This document shows positions 48,401-62,449 of a stretch of DNA of 64,000 nucleotides, piece after piece. The DNA is from Argopecten irradians. Taxonomy: Eukaryota; Mollusca; Bivalvia; Pectinida; Pectinidae. Below the pieces are notes generated by a model. It did not search any database. It was not told where the DNA came from and worked only from the letters and a program-made list of their open reading frames with translations. Numbering within the stretch: the first letter of the stretch is position 1; every line of letters begins with the position of its first letter. Location: positions 36,719,882 to 36,783,881 of the forward strand of contig NC_091145.1 of NCBI RefSeq assembly GCF_041381155.1, read 5' to 3'. The position numbers were made by a program, and so were the translations under genes.

Positions 48401-51400
48401 GTTTAAATGATTATGGGTTTTCTTGACAATAGGTTTTTCACTTTCTTGCACCTTTTCACCAGGTATTTGATTGAGTGAGCGACCATTTATACACTGCCAG
48501 CCAAGTTAAAGCTATATTGACACATCAAATGTACTTCTCCACCCCTTTTTGATAGCCTTCATTAAAACTCTACGTTTTCCCCGTGTGAATAAAATAGAGA
48601 TACAAAATAAAACATGTTTATTAGCGGATTGTATTATATCGAGGTGCCAATGCTCACAGATCGGGACGTTATCAAGTGGTCTGTCCGCTCCACTGTCAAC
48701 ACGTCCCCCTTCTATTTCTATATCAGATGCACCCGGTGTTCCCCTTTATCTCAATCACTTCAATTAAATTCAATTAGGATAAGTAAATACTAATCGTGCA
48801 TTTTTAACATCTTTCACGATTTCAAGTCGTGTCTCACATAATGCTACTGTTTCTCCGCGAATCCTATATGAGCAGAGGTTTACAAACTATGTATGCTTAG
48901 CTCTTAATTACATTCAAACGTTGATGCATACTTTGTGAAGTTGATATTCCCCTGCTTATTTAAATGTGTACTTGATGTAGAAGTAGGTGTCCTATTACCC
49001 ATGTTGAGCTTCCCTTAATTAATAGAGACAGACCCTCGTGTCTTACACTGAAAAAGAACATATCGTGAGGTTAGATGATATCTTGACCTGTATCATCGCT
49101 CGTCAATATACAATTCTCAATTTGTTTAGGTTTTTATCATGACTTAAGTTTAGAACACGTGTGTGTTCATCTGACTAGACAAACAAGTAAGTGTATTCAA
49201 TGTTTTATCAATCTACCTTATTACGTATTCATCTATTTTATTATTCCTCTTTAAACATACCCGTTTCCATAAGTTCCGTGAGTATGTTAGTGTTGATGGT
49301 CCTTGTCTGGGGAAAATTCTTCAAGTAATAATGCAATTGTACTTTTCCTTTCCACCTTGTAGTAACGTCGTGATACCATTACCATAGACCAGTCACAGGC
49401 GTAGTAAGATAAGTGTAGATATATGAAAATATATATTTATAAGGAGAACAGAGTAAGGGGTCCCAAAAGGTATTACACATTTCCGAACTAAAATGACAAT
49501 TTCAAACTTCTTGTCAATTAATATTGATACTTTTTTCCCTATCGAAAACAAGTCTCAGGCCAAACACGGTAAAAAAAGGTGCTTTAAGTATCGATAACAC
49601 AGTCATCTTGAAATTATAATAACATAGTTTGAACCTGCAGATTATAATGTAATGCAAACATAACTTGAAAGACAATAGGTAAGTATTCCATTAAATATTT
49701 TCCAGAATACACGATTCAAGCTAAACATTTTTGACAAAATAAAGTTGTAATAAAATAAAGACATATTTAAGTGACATTTGAAAAATCTGAGTCGCTTTCC
49801 AATTTTATTATCGTATCAATATTATTTTATTATCAATTCTTTTGGAAGGGGTGTTTTTCTTTGGTCCGATACTGGTGTTAAATATGGGTGCATACTATGT
49901 TCGTTGTCGTAAACAAAGGTAATTGGAGTTCATACCTTAGGAATACACCAGTAAACGTTTTAAGTCATATGTGTCGTTTCATACCGACGAGTCAAGACAA
50001 ACTTCACCATCAAAAATGACATTTTAAGAATTACACTTATTGTTTACAATACATGTACATAGCTTTTTTTAAATTTTATTTTATGTGAAAATGAATTGTG
50101 GTAGTACTACGAAAACTTGTATCTATATTTACGTCTAGAGTATATTGTACAGATGGTTACACCACAAAGCCATGTCGTGCTCTGTAATTTCATTCATATT
50201 TGACAGTGCTATTTACCAATTGTAAAGTAGTTGCGGATATTTTTTATGATATAAATATACATAAAGCATAAAAATAACAACTTTTATGGTGAAGGCCTGT
50301 CGTACCTCATTTTATAATAGAATTTTGTCTGTGCCTTTGAATGTTTCTCACAGTATAATTCATTAAATCGTATGGTCAACAATAAATTACCGAATAAAGA
50401 ATAACATGGCGACATTTTCGGACAGTTATGGCACATAAAACTTTGCAAATATGCAATGTGTAGTAATTTATGATGAAACTCCTGAGGCACCGATGGCTTC
50501 TTACTGTCGAGATACAATACGTCGATATTGTGAATGCGGAAATCATTTAGCTTTGATAACGTGATGTGGTAGTAGTGAATGATATCATACCAAGTGATGA
50601 TGACAAGGGTGAATTACGGCCTAATGGTACACTTTTCACTGTAAAATGACATAAATAAAGTCATATCTTAATGTTTCTAACGGGCTGTTACTTGTCTTAC
50701 GGTTAAAATAGCATTACGACGTACACACTATTTGACATTTTAAAATACAAAATAGAGGTTATAATTTCAGAGCGTTTAAGATAAGATTGGGCTTGAGTTG
50801 TAATAGCTTGCCGGGGGCATACAAAGTGTTACCTGGGAACAAAGCCTGCCTTTCAGAGAGTCATTTTGACTGTTTAAGAGGCGAGAAAATGATCATCGTC
50901 CTAACATTAGCCTTTTCATCACCAGCCTAATCGAGAGAAATCGCCGATTACGGTGTCCACCCCCTACCTGGTGATTAGAATCCCGTGCTGGGATGATTTC
51001 CACCTACCCGACGGCTAGCAGAGCCACCATTCACATGCAGAGTCGTAATCAGCAACGGGTTACAATGCTCTGCTTAAAGGATAAATCATATTGAAAAGTT
51101 GTTGATTCTTTACCGCAAAGTGACCAAACCGTACCTCTACAGTACCGGGTTCTAATTAGGGTACCTCGACCTTTTTTAGGTAAAGTGTGTTTATCCTATT
51201 AATGGCTGGACTCAAGCCCTGCCAAATGCTACGATTTGACCTGGACCCTCAAAGGATCAAGTCCCCTCGAAAATCCTAGTTAGGGCTTGCTGAGTAGTTC
51301 GGGACGGTTGGACAATAACAGACACCTGTGCAGACAAGTTGTAAAATACACAAAGTGATCGGTGTCTAAAACACCTAATTATATCCTTATCAAAACCCTT

Positions 51401-54299
51401 ACACATTTCAGTTCACCATATGGACTGAAACATGGTTATAGAGTTCCGTGGAATCTGAAATATGTTCATGATTTTATGTGTAAGACATTGTGGAAAATCC
51501 TGATAAATCTTTGAAAATATAGGTCAATGCAAACTTTGGAAATTATTTCACATGTAACCGAATCTCATTATAGCAATCGAATTGCGCAAATATATATACA
51601 TAGATAGAATTTGGTAATATTATTTTCAAATAGCGAATAAAATATTTATGGGCATATAGAGAAAATATACTGCATCTTTACTTTTTCTTTTTTCTGGTGT
51701 AAATTAAGAAATCTAGTGTACCTAATCATCATGATGTAAGCTATCATAAGCATGTTATAATTGAATCTTTATTTTTATTTTATGTTCTTTTATTTTTTTT
51801 ATGTCCAAACATAAGTTCATATCCATAAAATAAAGTCAAATCCAAAAGGCAATTTGCATACAGAATCTCTTTTTCAAAATTGGTGGTTCTACAATATTTT
51901 GTTCCGGGAGGATAAGCGACCCGTGTTACATTGCACTAGCCTACTTATTCATGTCTCAAGATGTCACAATTTATGTATGCAAAAAAAAAACATTCAAATA
52001 AAATCGCAATAAAGATGTTATCAAAAATAATATTAATATATATATAACTAGTAAGTAAACTATAAATATTGACAAAAATGCCATTTTCGTGTGATCCTTT
52101 TAATCTTGATATCCCGAAAAATTGTTTTTTTTTTCTGACATTGGTGAAGATAATCAGTTACTGTCTAAATTGTTAGGTTAGTATATAAATAATTAAGTGC
52201 TGAATTATATGTCCTTATTTAGAGATGTAGTATTATAAACGGTGGTCAATTATTAAGGTTACTGCGGTTATAATATAGCAAAGCTAAAAGTAGTTATTCT
52301 TAAGATCGAGGAAGGTGCTGATATTAAGGTATCTAAATCGCCATACATGGTGTACCGAATTGTACGGAAAGAACTAAAACGCTGAGTTTGTTCATGCATT
52401 TTTAAACAGCTACGATTATGAATTTAGACATAACATCACTACTTGTCGTCTGTCCGAAGTCAGCATGTATTTATGAAATAAAATTACTATTTACTTTACT
52501 TATGACATATAAAATGAGCGCCAGCGACAAAATTACATACTAAAACTAATATTAAAAACTATTTGATACAAAAGATTACACTGTAATTACGTATATTCTA
52601 TATATTGAAGCTTTCATCTGCTATATAATTTATGTTAAAATACTGTTTTCTTTCTTTCTTGTTTACGAGTAGTTTATTGGTGGCACCATATCCTCTAAAT
52701 AGCGGTTAAGAAATGATGATATCCTTATCATCCTGACCAATAACCCGGATTAAGCGTCTATTTATTAACATCATCAACTAATAACACAAGTGACTTGATC
52801 AATAGTGGTTCTATCAGCTATATCGTTGGATCGGCGCATGTCTAAATTCCGAATGAATATCGATTTAATTTCACCGATAAAGCTAATATCTCTATTCGTC
52901 TGTAAGTTTCTAGCTTGTTAATTTGTCTGATATGATATGTACTAAATTTGTCGAATTATATGATGAGTTGTGTTTTCGGATATCAAACTTATAATGTTGT
53001 TTCAATAATTGAATTATGATAAATATTCTTTACAAATAAATTACTGAAGTATATAGAATAAGATAAAGCCTAAAGCCACTGAAAACCATAGTTTGCAATG
53101 TAAAACAAGATTTATAAATATGCATTAAGATTGCTACTTGTAACCATACAAAGGGTGAAAAGTAAACAATTATGGAATAATATATTCATCATCAAAATTA
53201 CATGACTAACCTTATCAACCTTAAATTAACATTTCTAAGATGTCTATGAGATCGGATTTTTGTTAATTGAGGATAGACATTGGTAAGTATGATTTGATGT
53301 AATGCATTAATTTTGTAAATATGTTAAACCTAATAATGCAAAATTTCTCATTTGTGTAAATATCATAATGTATTTGACACATTATAAATTCGCCATAAAA
53401 AATTGTAATGTTGCAGGAATCTTCGGAAGATATGTGAATATATTGTGTGAATTTATTTGTTTTTAACATATTTTATAAATGCATCAATACTATTTAACAA
53501 AATTTTACAAATAAAAAAGGCAAGGTTGAATAAAGATTTTACTGTCATTTTTGTATCAATCACCCATTATGATTATATGGATTTTATATACACTAGGACT
53601 ACTGTGTTATATAACATAAGAACTATGGACACTGTGGGATAGCCCTGACTACATAAGGGAGGGAGAGATGAAGGCGTTTGAGCAGGTATGTATTGTGTGT
53701 AACGAGGTGGAAGCCCGATCTCTCATCTTACATGTAACAGGTAAGGGGTAACTAACGCTCACAATGGCAGCAACGCGATAGGTGTCAATTAGCTACGTAT
53801 TTGTCATATCCTCACCACAGCTTTAAAAAGATATCTTACTTAGATTGACAAATGCGTGAATAAGAGAAAATTATAAACCTTAATTCCACCCTGTGTCATT
53901 TAATCTCGTGCTTCCCAAGCTGCTTCCGTGTCTAATCCAACGATCTGGCTCCGCCTCCTCCATTTAATACTCATCGAGCCGAGAGGACGGCAACATAATG
54001 TATGCTAAATGGAGACTTGAAAGAGATTTGCGGTTTTCTGATGTGCTGTATGCTTAGCGCTGATTGGCCAATTCTATATAATTATTGATTTTATGACAAT
54101 TGTATCGTTGACAGACAATTGACCTATCAAAATTGAGGATTCACCCTCACATGGTCATCGCGGATTGGAAATACTTTTGTTAGGATAGAGGGAAAAGTTA
54201 CACGGCATTAAAACAGCCAAGGACTTATAATGATGTGTGAAAGGTTTAGCAGCACACTGCCATCCTCTAACCAGGTGTGATCACTTGTGCACTTATCCA

Positions 54300-54368
54300 C
54301 TTTTCATGCAGCAAAAGTCGCCAGCAGAGATCGTCATCGTTTGAGAAAGATATCCGCTCACAGCAGTG
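54300..54368 (+). other. Noncoding 5' exon of Fezf (3' boundary only)
   Basis: Ends in CAGCAGTG before a consensus donor GTAAGT (54369-54374). The intron would run to the acceptor TTTTATAAAG (AG at 54616-54617), with exon 2 starting at 54618, 22 bases before the ATG. The 5' edge of this exon is not determined; the start given is nominal. Confidence 0.5.
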
Positions 54369-54639
54369 GTAAGTCAAACTCACTCTGTATTCTTAAAATA
54401 ATAACAATATTGTTTTGTTTTATACGGGTTTATTCTTTCAAAAAATATTTTTATGAATAAAATATTTTTTTTATATCATCTATCAATGAAAAATAAAATC
54501 ATGTGTATTTTTATATTTTCAGTTTTAAATGTTTAATTGATAAATTAGACATTGACGAGAAATAAAAACGTTATTATTTCTCTATTTCAATAGAAATTAT
54601 CTTTCTCTTTTATAAAGGTTGGTCAACAGACAATTCACC

Positions 54640-56190
54640 ATGTCCCTGACAGAAAGTCCTAGCTCTGACCGACAAATTAATAAACAAACCTGCCCAGTCT
54701 CCGGTAAAGAGAACACCAACACTCGACCAAAACTAGCTTTCTCAATCGAAAACCTCATCGAAACAAATTCTGGAAACGAGAAATCAAAGGACGCGGAGAT
54801 TACGTCCGGCATTATGGATGACAAGGAAACGGCAAAGTCGGAGACATCAGATACAGAATCTTCGGAACAGGGAACCTGCAGTCCAAGTTTGAAACAATAT
54901 TCGCCAGTTCATAGTCCCCCTTCACAGTCTGGGACGTTTACGAACTGGCTAATTGGGAGGGATGTTATGAAGAAACAATCCACACCGAATATGGTGCGTG
55001 ATAATCGGGACTACATGATGGCGGGGTATCAGTCATGTCTCCACCCTGCCTTCTTTATAGGCCGGATGTCGCTGGAGGAGTACCAGAATTACCTGTTAAG
55101 GAATTATTCCATTTTCCAGCAACAATTTCCTTCGTATTCATCCAAAGGAAGGGATCCGTCGATCGAATATCTAAAATCATTGAGTATGCAGAAATTTCAT
55201 GAATCAGGAAAATTCGGAACACGTGAAAACAGCAATGGTTTCGGCAGTAAAAGGGAGGAAAAACTTTCCGAAAACAGTGAATCTATTCCAGGTAACATAA
55301 ATACAAAATTTGAGGAAGGCTCGGGACAAAACCTGGCTGAAAACAATGGACAACCTCTTGGGGAAAAACGAATACATGAAAATAACAACGAAAGTGACCC
55401 GATATCTTCAAAAATGAAGAAAATCGCAAACAAATCTCAGAAGACTTTTACCTGTCAAGAATGTGGTAAAGTATTCAATGCTCACTACAATCTTACCCGC
55501 CACATGCCCGTACATACAGGGGCCAGGCCGTTTATTTGTAAGATTTGTGGTAAGGGATTCCGGCAGGCCAGTACATTATGTAGACACAAAATCATTCACA
55601 CCTCCGAAAAACCACACAAGTGTACCACGTGTGGAAAAGCGTTCAATAGAAGTTCGACTCTTAACACACACATGCGAATTCACATGAACTACAAACCTTA
55701 CATCTGTGAGTATTGTGGAAAAGGTTTTCACCAGAAAGGAAACTACAAAAACCACAAACTTACACACAGTGCAGAAAAACAATATAAGTGTACTATCTGT
55801 AACAAGGCTTTTCATCAGATTTACAATCTCACGTTCCATATGCACACGCACAACGAAAAGAAGCCGTTCACGTGTCGTATATGTGGGAAAGGATTCTGTC
55901 GTAACTTTGATCTGAAAAAACACACCCGAAAACTGCACGAGGGAAACCCTCTACCATCGGCCACGACCCCGCCTTTAGGACAGATGGATCAGAGTACTCC
56001 GGCCCTTTGTGGGGCCAGTAGTACCTATCCCCAGGGCCGCCTAGGGTCCACTCAGGGAGCCTTTATCGGGGCTCGGCCATCTCCGTTCTCCCCACAGGCC
56101 ACTTTAACGTGTCAACGAAGTCTTTTGTCTCAATATATGTTGAGTCCGACGTCAGCAAGCTTTCTTCATAAATACTCTAATTATCTTTAA
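54640..56190 (+). CDS. Fezf: Fez family zinc-finger transcriptional repressor
   Basis: Complete 516-residue protein. The start is the ATG at 54640 in strong context (CACCATGT); the frame reaches further upstream only through a TTG. Residues 31-40 ([10 protein letters not shown]) form an EH1 motif, which recruits Groucho/TLE corepressors. Six C2H2 fingers at about 272-433 are spaced and worded as in vertebrate FEZF1/2: [20 protein letters not shown] in finger 1, [16 protein letters not shown] in 2, [15 protein letters not shown] in 3, [16 protein letters not shown] in 4, [16 protein letters not shown] in 5 and [16 protein letters not shown] in 6. All Cys and His ligands are present. It is nuclear and binds DNA; in other animals it patterns the anterior nervous system and specifies neurons. 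The whole coding region is one exon, whereas vertebrate FEZF genes split it; an upstream noncoding exon argues against a simple retrocopy. The gene is isolated, with about 30 kb of gene-poor DNA before it. Confidence 0.97.
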   Translation: MSLTESPSSDRQINKQTCPVSGKENTNTRPKLAFSIENLIETNSGNEKSKDAEITSGIMDDKETAKSETSDTESSEQGTCSPSLKQYSPVHSPPSQSGTFTNWLIGRDVMKKQSTPNMVRDNRDYMMAGYQSCLHPAFFIGRMSLEEYQNYLLRNYSIFQQQFPSYSSKGRDPSIEYLKSLSMQKFHESGKFGTRENSNGFGSKREEKLSENSESIPGNINTKFEEGSGQNLAENNGQPLGEKRIHENNNESDPISSKMKKIANKSQKTFTCQECGKVFNAHYNLTRHMPVHTGARPFICKICGKGFRQASTLCRHKIIHTSEKPHKCTTCGKAFNRSSTLNTHMRIHMNYKPYICEYCGKGFHQKGNYKNHKLTHSAEKQYKCTICNKAFHQIYNLTFHMHTHNEKKPFTCRICGKGFCRNFDLKKHTRKLHEGNPLPSATTPPLGQMDQSTPALCGASSTYPQGRLGSTQGAFIGARPSPFSPQATLTCQRSLLSQYMLSPTSASFLHKYSNYL

Positions 56191-59100
56191 TTTATCGCGT
56201 AAGAAAAATATGAATGTGTATAAACACAAACAATAGAAATATTTAATAACTTTTTTATTATTATTTAAAACTGGTTTATATTTATCACAAACTTATTATA
56301 TCATGACAATGTTATCTCACTGAAGATGTTTTAAAATAGATGTTCACGCCATAGACTAGAATATTAATTTGTTTAGATATTAAAAGCACGTGATATTAAC
56401 AGACGCATTATATAAGCAAATAATCACAGAAAAACCTACTTTATCAGACATATGTTTATAAAAATTATTTAAACGGTAGAAATGTATTTAATGAGGTTAT
56501 AATAGTGCTATGTAAAACATGTTAAATGGATATCAATATTTATATGGAACAATGCCTTTATTTACTTTTGTTGTGTAAGACGTGAAGCATCGTTAGCGAT
56601 GTGTGTGACCGTGATGACATGACTATCAAACTTTGCTACCATATGGTGTTGACCGGTGCCAGAGATGTGATAACTCCTCCAAGTGACTTTAATTTTATTG
56701 GATACTGGAGGTTTTTTCCTGGGAGAGCCGGCAGGATGAGGAAACCACTATGTGTGAAAATCTCGGGGTATCTGATGCATTAGTTCAATTCCATTCTCGA
56801 ATTATTTTTCGTTTGATTTTTATCGGCAATAAAGGTTTTTCCTGTAAATTAAAATATGATATCTTACTTTATTGTCTTTTCTCATTTATCAAACTGGAAT
56901 GTTTTTCCTCGATTAAAAATCTCGATTTAGATTGATTTTCATTTTTTTTCTTTGATAATTTGCTAAGCTGAATCAGACCAAGCGATGTAATTTGTGTAAA
57001 CATTGTATCACAAAACGAATTAACTAATGCAATAACTGTCTCACTATAGGGCTGCTGCTGAAGTAATCAAACGAATCTACGAAATTATCGCCCATGTATT
57101 TGCTCAGTTTAGTTTTATTTTAGTAACGTCATTTTTATTGTTACTTTTTAAAGCACTTTCTAATCAGTTAAAACATTCCAGTGATGCAGCTACTACGGCT
57201 ATGTGTATGGAGATATGTTTCACTTTTGAGTTCTTTCTGAAATGACTGATACTTTGTTTCAGTTTTTGTGTTATGATCACGAGATAATTTTGATAAATTC
57301 ACTAATTGAACAAATTATACAATTACAGATAATGATTCATCTCTGTTTCACAAACAGTTAATCGACTCCATGTTCCTTCTTTAAATTAATTTCAGGTTAA
57401 AAATAATGTCGAATTTGGAATATTTGCATTTGAAAATACTAAATGATTAAAAAACATTTTTTATTGTATTTTTTTAAAAATAAATAAGTGTTATATACTC
57501 TAAAATTACAGTTATTGGACAGAAAAAATATGATAAAAATGATAAAAGAAAATTGAATCATTTGCTTTTGGATTTCAGCTAGAATGTTATTAATCATGCT
57601 TTATTACCCTTGTTATAATACACCACTTACTATTTTGATCGACATTATTTCGTCATCTAAAAATCAAATACTCCACGGATCATCCCTGTTAAATATAATG
57701 TGTGATTGATTATTACTCAATTAACATTTTATAATTTAATCATAATATTTTTCACGAATCCCTTAAAAAACAACGCACAAACAAAAACAAAATAAAAGTC
57801 AAATTTATTCCATATATTTATCATGGATTAATATCTTTAAAGATGCGTCTGTTTTTTCCTACCTATCATTTAATACATCTATCTGATGGTCACATTCATT
57901 TATAATCTATTTTATAAACACATGTTCAATGTCCGTTACTATTCTAAATACATAAAAATTAATATGTCGTTAGCGTACTCGTTAAACTATAGTATACTGT
58001 GTGTAATATAATTAATTATACGCATTAATCTGATTGGCTCATTTGCTTTTTATACGAATATTTGAAGCTTTTTGAATGCTGTTAAGTGATTGAAAAGTCA
58101 ATGGTTTGTAACCATTGATAAATGGTTAAAGAGACCGATAGAGAACTTGGTTTATGTCCACAAATATATCAATTATTTAATAATGGCACCAGAAACAGCA
58201 CTTATTACAACAAAATGTCATTCAAATTTGACACGATATGAAACAAATTTAATTCTAAGCAAACAAAGTGAAATACATACCTTTTTATTACTACAACTGT
58301 TACATACTCTCATACAATGTCATGCGGTATACATAAACTCTGTGTACATATTGTAGTAAATGATTTCAAAATCAAATCAATTTATTGAATTGAGAAAAAA
58401 AAACATGTAAGGAAAAGAGTTATCACAATTCGATACCGGAATAATTAAATAATTGATGGAAAACATCACCTTTGTACCATTCATGACATGTATAAAACTA
58501 ATGGTTCTCAATGAAAACGAGAGAAAACATATTTATGTTAAAACTGACATGATGATCTCATTTAGAATTCTGTCAACCAGGCGTATAGAAATCACTCGAC
58601 AAAGAATACCAGCAAAGCAGTTAATCATACATGGATGACAACAATAGCCAAAGAAACATTATTGACAAAGGAAACACCTGTACAGGTACGGCAAAAGGTA
58701 TTCGCCACATGTTTATATGGATGACAAAATTAAATAGAATAACTACAATAAATAGTTACTTTAGTGGGTTTTTTTTCCATTTTGTCATAACTGATCCATA
58801 AAAATAAATACATGTAAAAAATGAATAAATAAATACGTATAGTATGATATTAACCGACTGCACATCAGACAAATTAACTTCCCATTAACACTAAAATGTT
58901 AATTATCATTAATCGTAATTCACATAAATATGCAAATTGCATTGGTGATTAATACAACATACAATATTTTTGTGTTAATCTTTAACATAACAGTCACATC
59001 ATTGATATAAAACGAGAAAAATGAATAATTATAAATATGTATAATAATAACAAAAAACATATTTGAATAAAGTGTTCAAAGTCAATTATGTATGTGTATG

Positions 59101-59741
59101 TGATTTAAGTGCGAAGGTAACACATTATTTCTATTTTGCATGTCAATATTGAACATGAGATCAAAATGTTTTTCATGAAATAATCAATAATGAAAAGACT
59201 GCGGTGTTTACTTTTCATTCTTGTATGATTGACATTTCAAACTTATAAAATGCATCAATACAGTTCTGAAAAGAACTTTTGAATGAAGGTCTATACATGG
59301 CGATCTAAGAGTTACTATTCATTGCACAATTGATTCTGTAAGCTGTCGTTAAGGCACATGTTGTACATAGATAGTGGATGCAGCTTTAACATCAGTCGTA
59401 TTGAAGAGAGGCAAGAGAGATCAAAACTTCATCTTCAATTAAAAGCTCACTCATTACATACTTAACATTTAATTAAGTAAAGTTATTTAATTCTAAAAGA
59501 ACCATATCGATAATAAACTCGATGGACTTGAGGACATTGTGGGTCTGGTGCTTTTCAATAATGAAAGCCTTATTCGAATGTCCTCTTTAACGAGTTAGAT
59601 GGTATCTAATTTGTCTACCGATTTTTTTTTCTTTTCTGTTTATTAATTATTGACATTTTCAGTGATGAAAATGCACCACTTATACCTTTTGTGATCAATT
59701 CGGTAGCATTTATAACAACCGTTTAGCGTTAATACCCGCAG
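56191..59741. other. Intergenic region downstream of Fezf
   Basis: Starts with the Fezf 3' UTR. Very AT-rich. A CAATTTATTGAATTGAG stretch near 58378 reads on the minus strand like a LINE tail, but no body is identifiable. No gene supported. Confidence 0.4.
56828..56833 (+). terminator. Candidate polyadenylation signal of Fezf
   Basis: AATAAA about 640 bases after the Fezf stop, the first exact AATAAA noted on this strand after the stop. Confidence 0.35.
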
Positions 59742-60009
59742 ACTAAGGATGTTAGATAGCATTACACCAATCTCTCACTTTCACATGGGCGATAATTGCA
59801 CAGCCCTAACTCCGCTCTCTCCAGTACCACTTCAGGAATACCCAGGCCCTCAGCCACGCACGCCCCTACAGACAAGGAGGCCTATCGCTCCACCTTATAT
59901 TAGAGGAAACCTCAGAAGTAGTTTACTTCATACGGCTTCAACACTCAGCGAAATCAACCAAACTGATCAGGCTAAAACGACATCGTCCGCGGAGTGTGTA
60001 TTGTATTAG
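59742..60009 (+). CDS. Possible terminal coding exon, unrecognised gene
   Basis: After an acceptor-like ACCCGCAG a frame encodes 86 residues from the ATG at 59749 and ends in TAG. The protein is rich in Pro, Thr, Ser and Gln: LTPLSPVPLQEYPGPQPRTP, then LQTRRPIAPPYIRGN, ending EINQTDQAKTTSSAECVLY. Such composition is typical of a cytoplasmic tail and unusual for chance ORFs in this AT-rich DNA. An AATAAA at 60417-60422 would suit a short 3' UTR. No domain recognised and no upstream exon identified. Confidence 0.38.
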
Positions 60010-60416
60010 TACGGGTCAGTGGCACCATTCGATATTAATCCATAAGTCTTGTATAGCAGTATTGTAAATACCACAATCCTGACAAAGAATTCTCTTTCAC
60101 AGCTTCTCTCTCAAAAAGTACATCATATCCCACATTCTAGTTCAAAGAATTTTTTCTATAATACAAACAAAATCGTTAAATGGTTAAGCCTAAAAAATAA
60201 ACTGTTTTTCAATTACACGCACTTGAACTATCATTTGTAATTTTCAGTTGCATCGATAAGGCTCTCACTCTTTTTAGAAGAAGGATTGACGTCTTCAGTT
60301 TAAATTGACATTAAAATTGAAAATGCTGCATCAGTGCATTTTCAATAGTTTCCGTAAGGGTGTTGCGACTTGAAGGCACTATTTAACTTGTTGTAGTATT
60401 TACGATAATGCTTCAT

Positions 60417-60422
60417 AATAAA
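60417..60422 (+). terminator. Candidate polyadenylation signal after the possible exon at 59742
   Basis: AATAAA about 410 bases after the TAG; only meaningful if that exon is real. Confidence 0.25.
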
Positions 60423-61388
60423 AAGGAATGATTAAAAGCGACATTTCGTTTCTTCAGTCCTCATCATTGTTTTGCCTAAAACCCGAAAATTACAAATCTT
60501 AAAAATAAATGTTTCTCATAATGAACATGGTTATGGTAATAAATCGATGTTAACATTTTTCTTCAATATGTTTTTAGAAGCATATTAATGAAAAGTACAC
60601 ATTAAAAAAAAGATATTACACACACACTTTGCACGAGAAAAATTATACATGATGAACTATTTACTTATTTTTATTCCTGATAGTGAATCTAACAAGCGAC
60701 CGGTTATTTTAATTGGGTTGATATATAATATAACCTGAAAGCCATATCTTGAGAATTTAAAACCGCTTAAAATTAATTTGTTTTTTACTTTTTTTTTAGT
60801 AATTTTTACATAAAATCACGAAAATTCTGTCTCGCTTAAATAACGTCTATACGGCATCTACTTTTTCACTATCATATCTATGCTAATTTGTAAATAAGAT
60901 TTTTATATCCAACTTTCTCCTTTGAATAAGAAAACAAAATATCATGTCCGTCGATTGTTTAAAAACCGTACATAATACGAAAAAAATTACAATAATATTA
61001 TATAGTGCCATTTTAAATCACAAATAAACATGATCGACTATATTGGTATATCTAGTACCTTGAATGCTTTAGATTAGCTACAACAGATTCCATTTTACCC
61101 TTAAGAATCCCCTGATTTTAGCGCAAATTCTAGTGACAGAACAGCCAGCCATATATTGAAGAACTTTTAAATTATATTACCAAAGTGACAAAGTAAGTAC
61201 ACGGAAAATTACTATTTCTGGTAATATGTTTTTAATGAGATAAATGCTGACTCATAAATATATCTATAGTGAAATACATCGTAATATATAATCATTAAAC
61301 ACAGCGTATCATGTACAAATGCATGCAGTTCATGGGTTATTGTTAAAATATCTATGTTTTAGTATACCGTTTCACATGGCCTATATGA

Positions 61389-61464
61389 TTGAATGAATGA
61401 ATGGATGAATGAATGAATGAATGAATTAATTAATGGATGCTGCATGGATGGGTGGATGAATGGA
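61389..61464 (+). repeat. GAAT/GGAT tetranucleotide microsatellite
   Basis: About 19 imperfect tetranucleotide units of GAAT and GGAT, interrupted by TTAATTAAT and GCTGCAT. Confidence 0.9.
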
Positions 61465-62449
61465 ATATTTTGATATGCGAATGTTTTCTTCTTCACTATA
61501 CTACTTAAAAAGAAATTGAAGAGAGTAGCTAATATGAAGATATTATAATGGGTTTTTTCTATAGGATTAAAATATTTTCTTGAATGTCTGTCGTAAAACG
61601 AATTTCATTATAAGTGTAAATATAATGTTGTCACTATCTTAACTCAGAAAAGTATATGTTTTTTTTTTAATTATTCTTCAGTTATATTAAAATAAAAAGA
61701 AATCAACGATATGTAACGACATTGTAATTCCAGCTGCTTTATATTGGAGAACAATTTCTGCATATTTTTGTTTGAGAAATGCTTCCAATATTTGATTATT
61801 TTATTGTTCAAAATATTTTGTTAATTTCGTAGTATGTTTTTTGAATAATAGCTTAGGTTGCTATACATATGACCAAACTTCCTTGTACAAATTCCTAAGC
61901 AATGTGCTGGGCTGTGTTTTAGTGTCGGGTTTTTAATATACGTGTATACTGCAAAATCATAAATGGATAGATACATGTTTATGGATATATCGATATACGG
62001 ATATAATACAAAATGTATAAACAGGCCATTGAGATTTTTATTTTAACAGAAATATATAACATATTGGAACTACCCCTCAGATCCTGTAATTATTTCTGTT
62101 TCCTGAAGTCGTTATAATGGTTCCTTTCTAGAAAAGTGAACTCGCTGTGAATGTTACTATGTTGTTACTGGTGATACAGACATTGCGGTGACAGAAATGT
62201 GTTATTTAAGTCGCCTAGGGCATGGATTAGGTGGTCACGATTAAGTTCCATTCGGTGAAAGTTGTTGGCCCTATAATTAAGGTAGAGCATTTTCGCCTGC
62301 CATATCACTAGGCCCTAGCAGTCCCTGTTATTCCAGAAATCTCAATGGGGCCAAATTAGATATAATTGAGTAAAGAACAACGTCTACCAACTATTTCAAA
62401 ACTGATTTCTGTTAAACGTCGAGGTGCCGTCAAGCTGTGACAAGCTATT

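Larger units (their letters stand above)
42383..53667. other. Gene desert upstream of Fezf
   Basis: About 11 kb with no supported gene. Contents noted: E2F-like GCGCCAAA motifs (42691-42738), a dispersed repeat (45190-45420), and stretches of slightly higher GC at about 44480-44700 and 50760-51300. Frames present are short and lack splice or composition support. It may hold distal control elements for Fezf. Confidence 0.4.

Noticed and set aside
54619-54639. Upstream start of Fezf
   Set aside because: The extended frame begins with TTG next to the splice acceptor. The ATG at 54640 has a CACC context.
55197-55938. Several frames overlapping the Fezf zinc fingers on both strands
   Set aside because: Shadows of the repeated C2H2 coding sequence with no independent support.
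57050-57242. Open stretch after an ACTATAG acceptor-like site with a membrane-like segment
   Set aside because: No start, donor or homology; about 63 codons open by chance is expected at this scale.
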